Position numbers and translations under genes: made by a program. From positions 31,247,843 through 31,311,842 of the forward strand of contig NC_080702.1 in the NCBI RefSeq assembly GCF_030445035.2: a DNA stretch of 64,000 nucleotides. The letters run 5' to 3'. The notes beneath the pieces are model-generated. The model ran no database searches. It was not told the origin of the DNA and saw only the letters and a program-made list of their open reading frames with translations. Below are positions 57,424-64,000 of the stretch, in pieces; positions within the stretch are counted from its first letter, which is position 1, and the number at the start of each line of letters is the position of its first letter. Source of the DNA: Dasypus novemcinctus (taxonomy: Eukaryota > Chordata > Mammalia > Cingulata > Dasypodidae).

Positions 57424-58360
57424 TTACATTCTCCTCCAACTCTGTCTCTCTTGTTTTTTTCTTTCTTCCTGCCAAACTCCCTTTAGTATTTCTTGAAGGG
57501 CAGGATTCTTGTTGGTATAAGCTCCTAGTTTTTGTTTATCTGTGACTATTTTGAAATCTCCATCATTTTTGAATGCTAACTTTGCTGGATAGAGTTTTAT
57601 CCATTGAATTTTTTTTTTTTTAGTACCTTGACTTTCTTCTTGCCTCCATGGTTTCAGATGAGAAATCATCACTTAATCATATGGAGCCTCCATTTGATGT
57701 GATGGTTCTCCTTTTTCTTGCTGCTTTTAGTATTTTCTCTTTGTCTTGAGCATTGGATAACATGTCTTGGAGTAGTCCTGTTAGGATGTATGCTGTTAGG
57801 GTTGTGTTGCTCTTCCCAGACATGTACATCCATCTCCCTCAATAGGTTTGGGAAGTTTTCAGCCATTATTTCCTCCAACACCCCTTCTGTCCATTTTCCC
57901 TTTTCTTCTCCTTTTGGCATGCCCATAATACATATGTTTGCACTTTTTGCATTATCATTCATGTCTCTAAGCCCCTGCTGGATTTTTTAATCTTTTTATC
58001 GACCAGTTCTACTCTCTGTTTGATTTCAAATGTACTGCCTTCCACATCACTTAATTTCTCCTCTGCCTCTTTGAGTCTGCTGTTATTGGCTGAGAGAATA
58101 TTTTTGATTTCTTGAATTGTGCTGTTCATTACCATCATAGCTGTTATATTTTTGCGTATGATTGCAATTTCTTCTGTTTTCTCTCCGATTGTTCTCTTCA
58201 TATTCTTAATCTCTCCCTTCATCATAAAATTGGTCCCTAATATATTTTTTAAGATCTTTAATTACCTATTCGAAATTCTGATCCTCTTCCTGGTTTTTTT
58301 TTGTTGTTGTTCATTTGATTGGGACATATTTTCCTGATTATTGGTTCAGTTTGTAGTTTT
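57424..58360 (-). pseudogene. ORF1p: L1 ORF1 (decayed)
   Basis: Pieces in several frames correspond to the intact ORF1 at 2847-3818. Coiled-coil parts include IREIKNILSANNSRLKEAEE-like sequence near 58140-58060. The RRM-like CIMGMPKGEEKGKWTEGV lies near 57930, and the C-terminal YPAKLAFKNDGDFKIVTDKQ near 57590. Frameshifts separate them. Confidence 0.85.
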
Positions 58361-59504
58361 TGGTTGCTGTCTGGTCATCATTTTATCCTGATGGGTTTAG
58401 TCACTTGCTTAGCTTCTTTGTCTAGTTTGGAGTTTAATTAGTTGTTTTTGCATGCACATTAGTCTTCTCTTTATCACTTTGTTCTTCTTATTCTATTTCC
58501 TTGTTGTTGGCTACGTTCACTTGAAGAAAAATATTATGGCCATTGAAAGCAAAATGAGTAAGAAAAGAATATAAATAATAGTAGTATTGATAATAAATAT
58601 TAACAGAGGAATCATGTGAGATACAGGAGAATGGATATTAGACTCGTGTAAGGTATGTACAAGTTATAACAGTAAGAAAAGTAGAGTAGATAAAAATATT
58701 AGTATGGAGAGGAAAACAGTGTGAATTAAAAGGCCTGTGTGTTCAGAAGAGAGGGAAAGAGAAAAGAGAGGGCAATAATATAAAGAGTGAACATAAGGCA
58801 GAAAACAGAACAAAGGTATTATAATAAAAAGTAAAAAAAAACCGGGGGCTAGCAAAGAGAAGTGTAATGTAAGAGAAACAATCAATAATGTAGGATAGAA
58901 AGATGTAGAGGAAAGGGAATAGTGTTGGTGGCCAAAATCAATACACACAGAAAAGGGTATATGGAAAGTGAGAAAATACAGCACATGTAAAAGTCTCCCT
59001 GCAGCACCTACTATATGAAGAATAAGAATGCAGAGAAAGAAAGGGGAAAGAAAAGGGACAAAAAGGAGTCAGGAAGTAACTAGGAAAAAGAAAAAGAACA
59101 AGAAAGAGAAAAAGGAAGAAAAAGGGGACTTGAGGGGCTGAAGAGGAAGGAAAAACCAACCAAATACTAGGGAAAGTTTCAAACTAGGAATCCTGTTCAT
59201 ACTTAAATAAGTCGATTACAGATCTTATGTTCCACCTTTTCTTCTTTCCTCACTTCCTTCTCTCCCAATCTGCAGGAAAGCTGCCTGAGAAGTCTGGTAG
59301 GAGATTCAAATGGGTCCTTGTTGAATCAGCTCTGCAATGAAAACAATGATTCTTAATATCTAGAGAGAGAACACTCTCACCTCAGCAGGAATCCCAGGTA
59401 TGCTATTGGGGGCTTGGAAAGCAGCTCCTACAGTCCCTCTCCTTTAGGTGTGCTATGGGAGGCCTTGTTGATTTTCTGACTCCACCTTCTCCCAGTGTAT
59501 TTTT

Positions 59505-59930
59505 ATTTTTAAAGAATCTTTAGATTATTTAAATGTCATATAAATATTAAAGAACTTTCCTATATGCTCCACACCCTTACCCTCCTACACTTTATCACAT
59601 TGACAACATGTTTCATTATTGTGGCACATTTGTTAACACTGAAGAAAACTTATTTAAGCATTGCTATTAACCATGGAATATAATTTAGAATTTAGTTTAC
59701 CATCTGTCACACACAATTTTATAGGTTATGACAATATGTATAATGGCCTGTTTCTATCATTGCAATATCATGCAGGAGAATCCCCTTGTCTCTAGAATAT
59801 CCTAATACTGTATATAATCTTTACTGTCCCTCTTCTCAAAACCTCTGTTGGTCACTGTCTTTATATCAATTATAAAATTCTTTAATTGCTAGAATAATAA
59901 TGTCTACTTATTATAATGCACAAAGATACA
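59505..59930 (-). mobile_element. Family A, old diverged copy
   Basis: Antisense. Weak but ordered matches: ACAACATGTTTCATTATTGT, TGGCACATTTGTTAACACTG, AATGGCCTGTTTCTATCATT, and a TTTCTTTAATTGCTAGAATA-like block. It is the most diverged copy seen. Confidence 0.6.
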
Positions 59931-59995
59931 AGTCAAAATTCTTAAAAAGCTTTTATTTGGAAAGAGATTTCTGCTTGAAATAACCCTTTCATTGC

Positions 59996-60480
59996 TGTAG
60001 AATATGAGAGAGGTTCAATTATTTGCATATAGAGAAGCCAGGACTCAGGAATGATTTTGAGAAAGAAAAATGGCTTATTGATGGCCAGCTGGAATCGGGA
60101 GCTTTCTGTTTCAATCCCGAGCCCCAAACAAGACTTTCAAGTTTCTTTTATACAGAGAGGAAAGTTAAATGGCCCCTTTGTTTCAGTTCTCAATAGGCTT
60201 GAATTAGCATATATATCTTCCACATCTTAGGTAAGCTTTTAGCATGGACTTCATACATTCTAGATAAGCTTTAGCATATTTGGTTTGCATTTCCACTGAA
60301 TACTTAAAGTTTATAGACCTTGCATTGTTAAACTGTTTCCTGGGACTGGAGTCATTGCCATGGTCACCAAGGACAGGACTGCAGCCCCCCACCATCTCAC
60401 ACCCACAAGTCAGACAGCTTAGGTTATCTCTGAAGAGACAATGAGTCTCCCACCCAGAGCCCACATCATTTCCCCCTTTT
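59996..60480 (-). mobile_element. Antisense class II ERV 3' LTR with polypurine tract
   Basis: Read on the minus strand, a polypurine tract AAAAGGGGGAAATGA (60479-60466) directly precedes an LTR starting TGTGGGCTCTGG at 60465. TATAAAAG lies near 60150, an AATAAG polyadenylation-like signal near 60085, and the LTR ends ATATTCTACA at 59996 (470 bp). The tract-LTR junction shows this is a proviral 3' LTR and not a solo LTR. The internal side lies to the right. Confidence 0.72.
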
Positions 60481-62465
60481 GCCAAAGTTTAAGTTGCTAA
60501 ACTTTGGCATAATTATTGTTGGAGCTATGAGGGGGATGGCTGTTTGTGGTTTTTATTGATTATTTGTCAATCTTTAGTGTAGCATCCAGGACTGTTTTTA
60601 GAAATTTAGAACTTTTCATTCTGGACAGCAGAATCTTGGTGCAGGGGCACCCTGCAGTCATCCTGTGGCCACCAGTGCTCAGGTTGATTTCCAGTCAGGT
60701 TCCAGATCCATCTATTAATTTTATTTTACCCTTAAAGGGTTTACACCTTTAATTTAAAAGGGGTGCTGAGGGGAGATGATCACTTTTCTGTAACTGCTTC
60801 CTGCTGGCAATGGGCTGTAGCCATTGCCTAATAAGGTGTAAAACTCTAATTTTGTTTTAACTGGAGGAAGATGGATCTGGCATTCTATATGAAGTTGGTT
60901 GAAGTCTTCCTATGGTTAATAAGATGTTCATTCTTTCATTCTGAAAGAAACAAACTTAATCAAATATTTGGAATACCCGCTTCTAAAAGAGGACACTGGA
61001 CCACAGAGGCAGACAAGGTCAGGTGCTTACAAAGATGGCACTCCTTCTTGAAATCTGGTGGGAACAGCATATATATACTTTTTTAAGTTATTTATCTTTA
61101 GAGAGAAATTGCAACAGACATTTAGCTTTGTCTGAAGACACATTCCAAGCTGTTCAATGAATATCACTCATGCGCTCCGTCAGATGCTCCTGGTGAACTG
61201 GCACTCCCTGGGCAACTGGCTTCATTCAGGAAGAGAACACCAAGTTGGAAATTCCCTTTGTTTTCAGCTGTGGGAGTGATAAGAACTACAGAATAAGGGT
61301 TTTCTACACCTTGGTTTAAATTGTACAATTTCTAGCAATTTTGACTTTTTCAATAGGTGACTCACCATTAGCAAGCAAGCCTCACCCTTGCTACACAGTA
61401 GAATACAGTAGAATATAGTAAGTTGACTGAGCCTGGCTGAGACTGCCACCCCATTCTACAGACATGTTTATTAACTGTTTAGAAAATGAATTTACTAGGA
61501 AATTAACATGTCCAATATACTTTTGCACTTGATCCAAAACAGAAAAGATAATGTTATACTTATTAGGCATACATTTACCACAGGATAAGAGTACAGCACT
61601 TAATATTAATTAAAGTATTACTTAATGCAAAGGATTTAGAGTTGCAATTAATAGTTTTAAGTTTCAGGTTTGTAATACTTTACATGTTATCTCTCCATGA
61701 GGGCAGGCCATAATGCCAATTGTGTTTAAGTTTTACTTACAGTATCCTGGTATCATGGCTCCACTTAGCATGCTCTTCATGCAGTGAGCAAGTCACAGCA
61801 TCTTTGACCGTAGCATCTTTGACCCAGCATCTTTGACTATGGAGCAGTGCCAGTCTGGAGGCGATATCCAATGTACACTTAGCTGTACCAAGTCATCATT
61901 GGCTGCTGTAGGAGTTTGAAACTGCAACGTAGTTTCCATAAACTTCAGGAGCAGAACCAGAAGCCGATATAGCAAATACTTTTAATTGAAGGGACAGTGA
62001 CCAGCCTAGCCAACTACTCACATGGAGAGGAAACCTGCAAAGTATTCAAGGCCTGGTTTGAATGCACAAAAGAGTTTGACAATGTTAAAGTTTATTCCTT
62101 GTTTTTATATAGATTTTAAACAATTTAATGCAACACATATATCAAATGACTGTTTACTTAACAATTTACCATGAAGATAACAGTAGGTACTTTACTTTAG
62201 TAATAGAGGGAAAAAATTATTTTTCATTGTTAAAATGAAAATAGAAGATTCCCAATAGAATCAAGATAACTTTTTATTGCCATTTTCTTAAATATGCACC
62301 TTGCAGTGGCCTTCAGACAGGTTTTATTACTACCAAGTTATTTTTATGCAACCAATACTAATCCCAGTTTTTAGTTAACAATGACTTCTAGAACTAGAAC
62401 TATTTAAATATTTTCAGTTTGGAAGATGTTTTACAAACTCTTTATAATTGACTATAACTACAGTG
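60481..62465 (-). other. Possible internal ERV region, unresolved
   Basis: By position this should be the 3' internal part (env or spacer) of the antisense provirus whose LTR is at 59996-60465. Antisense translation gave no env motif I recognise. A short direct repeat AGCATCTTTGAC occurs three times at 61797-61837. No gene is called. Confidence 0.35.
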
Positions 62466-62471
62466 ACTAGC

Positions 62472-62905
62472 TGTCAGAGTCAACGGACCCGAAGGGTATT
62501 GGGAATGAAAGACAAAGAGAGATTGGGATCAAGGGTTCTGAGAGCATTGATTCCTCAAGCTCATCAGACAAGTTTATTAATATCAGGGGCTTCTTTATAT
62601 ACCCCAAGCAGCTGTGAGAACCAGCAACTATTCTAGCTAACTATTCCCATAACTTCATTAATGAAAACACGGTGCACAGTGGATAAGAGAGTAACTAAAG
62701 CCCAAGATGTTCTGTTATGTCATTGAAACAAGTATACTCATAAATCGTTGCCCAGGTTACTTGAGATATCAAGTCTGGGTTCTGCTGGAATGTTATGTTT
62801 CCCAGAGAGATTAGCCACCTGAACATACATCTCCAGGGACAGCATGACCCAGTGGTCAGAAAGTAACTTGGCTACCATGGAAACAGCATGCCTTTGTTTC
62901 CCACA
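62472..62905 (-). repeat. Solo class II ERV LTR with perfect 6-bp target duplication
   Basis: Minus-strand LTR of 434 bp. It starts TGTGGGAAACAAAGG at 62905 and ends GTTGACTCTGACA at 62472. It contains GGTATATAAAGAAG (TATA box, about 62600) and TTAATAAACTTG (polyadenylation signal, about 62575). ACTAGC flanks both sides (62466-62471, 62906-62911). Six-base duplications are typical of class II (ERVK-like) integrations. Confidence 0.9.
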
Positions 62906-62911
62906 ACTAGC

Positions 62912-63395
62912 CACTTCATGTTTAAATAAAATTATTAAATTACAATTACCTGCTAAAGAAATTTACTTTATTTATTTAAGAGAGCATATCTACAATCTTT
63001 TTTCCTTAGCCTAATTTCACCAATGTAAACTTACAATTTCCATAACTCTAAAGATTTTGTACAAATAATGTTAATTTAGTTTATCAGTTAACTATGGGAG
63101 ATTACATTCAAGTTACATAAAATTGAAATCATTATAGTTGATGCAAGGAATGTTCTCTTTTCTCCTTACAGGAAGCTAAATACTTCTTTTCTTTGTTTAA
63201 GTTATGAAAATGAATAATTTAAAAACATACTGACTACCAGGTTTTAAAACATACTACACAATTACTTAATTTGTTTAATCATAATCCAGGAAAGAGCTCT
63301 CCATAGTTTTTATGGACTTTTCTTTACTTACTGAAATTTGTCAATAGAACCACTAATTAACTTTATTTTGTTGGAAAAAAATCTTCTGAAAGAAA
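62912..63395. other. Unassigned AT-rich sequence
   Basis: Nothing recognised between two LTR-like elements. Confidence 0.3.
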
Positions 63396-63399
63396 ATAA

Positions 63400-63906
63400 T
63401 GCTCACCTGATTGTGGAGAAGAAAAGAATTTATTCTCAATCTTGCAAGAAGGGGTGCAAAACAGATATGGCTGGCACCCCAAACAAAGAAAAATGACACA
63501 ATTTATACCCTTAAGCCTAGCACGCAAGTTCTTCCTCTGTTTCTCTATAGATTGGATACTTCAGAAGTTACAGTTTATCTGAGAAGATCTAACCTTCCCT
63601 TGTAAAAGTTTGTGATTTAACAGCTTCCTCTGTCACATTCCAACCATTTTAGTTTTTACCTGCTCCTCTTTGTCAAATAAGAAATGGAATTTAGTGCTGA
63701 TATGGTGCCAACCTATCTCCTTCTTGGGCATCCTTCCACTGCCTATAGGACTGGCCTAAGCTGGTCTCCTCTGCTGCAGTCCAATGCGGTAGTGGGAGAC
63801 TGAGGCAGCAGGTTGCCAGGTCACGCCAATCAACATTTTTCTTCCTTTATGCGAAAACTAACCTAATCTTCATTGTTGTTTTTTTTTTACATTTTATGGC
63901 TGACAA
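63400..63906 (-). repeat. Probable ERV LTR
   Basis: Minus-strand order fits an LTR: possible start TGTCAGCC near 63906, GGTATAAATTGTG (TATA box) near 63510, AATAAATTC (polyadenylation signal) near 63430 and a short U5 after it. The exact ends and target duplication were not found, so the class is not assigned. Confidence 0.4.
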
Positions 63907-64000
63907 AAGGTTTAAATTGGGAAATTACAGGGCAAACTGATTCTTACTTCCCTAGCCTAGTAGATAGTTTTAATCTGCCACACCTAGTCTTGCCTTTTAA

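Larger units (their letters stand above)
52140..59500 (-). mobile_element. L1: Near-complete older L1 with a nested family A insertion
   Basis: Read right to left: 5' UTR about 59500-58361 with a polypurine stretch and no CpG block, ORF1 about 58360-57424, ORF2 57352-53195, and a ~1.05 kb 3' UTR to about 52140. A family A copy interrupts ORF2 at about 55115-55478. The 5' UTR differs from that of the L1 at 1-5325, so the two use different promoters. Stops and frameshifts in both ORFs show it is inactive. Confidence 0.92.

Noticed and set aside
1-64000. CRISPR array, tRNA or rRNA gene, bacterial operon
   Set aside because: No regularly spaced repeats, no foldable tRNA with intact A and B boxes apart from the decayed SINE, and all coding content is mammalian or retroelement.

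Overview
This is a gene-poor, repeat-dense stretch of mammalian chromosome. No bacterial, phage or plasmid features are present. The repeats suggest a xenarthran (sloth or armadillo lineage): a dimeric tRNA-derived SINE of the DAS type, an L1 lineage with a roughly 1 kb 3' UTR, and an abundant poly(A) retroelement that I know only from sloth/armadillo-like sequence. This is inference from remembered repeat sequence, not a database match; I lean weakly to two-toed sloth.

The only host protein-coding loci are two olfactory receptor sequences of the OR7 type, 21 kb apart on opposite strands (6472-7418, +; 28095-29082, -). Each is nearly full length and broken by one single-base frameshift. The first also has Arg to Cys in the [10 protein letters not shown] motif. 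Both are best called recent pseudogenes of an OR cluster.

The rest is mainly transposon sequence. (1) L1: a 5'-complete antisense element (1-5325) with an intact 323-codon ORF1, a decayed ORF2 and a CpG-rich 5' UTR made of tandem monomers; a near-complete older antisense L1 (about 52140-59500); and about twelve L1 fragments. (2) A 1.5-1.65 kb noncoding poly(A) element, here called family A, with sixteen copies. Three share one 5' end, two have clear target-site duplications, one shows a twin-priming inversion, and the younger copies share a 74-bp deletion. These traits indicate L1-machinery mobilisation. (3) Endogenous retroviruses: an ERV-L-like RNase H/integrase fossil (9.4-12.2 kb, -), a class II 5' LTR with tRNA-Lys-type primer site and gag start (32.8-33.7 kb, +), an antisense class II 3' LTR with polypurine tract (60 kb), a solo LTR with a perfect 6-bp duplication (62.5 kb), and a probable further LTR at the right edge. 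(4) One SINE and several microsatellites.

The best candidate for an under-described system is family A: a noncoding retrotransposon with its own fixed 5' end and a G-rich 3' terminus. No CRISPR array, tRNA gene, rRNA gene or intact host gene was found.
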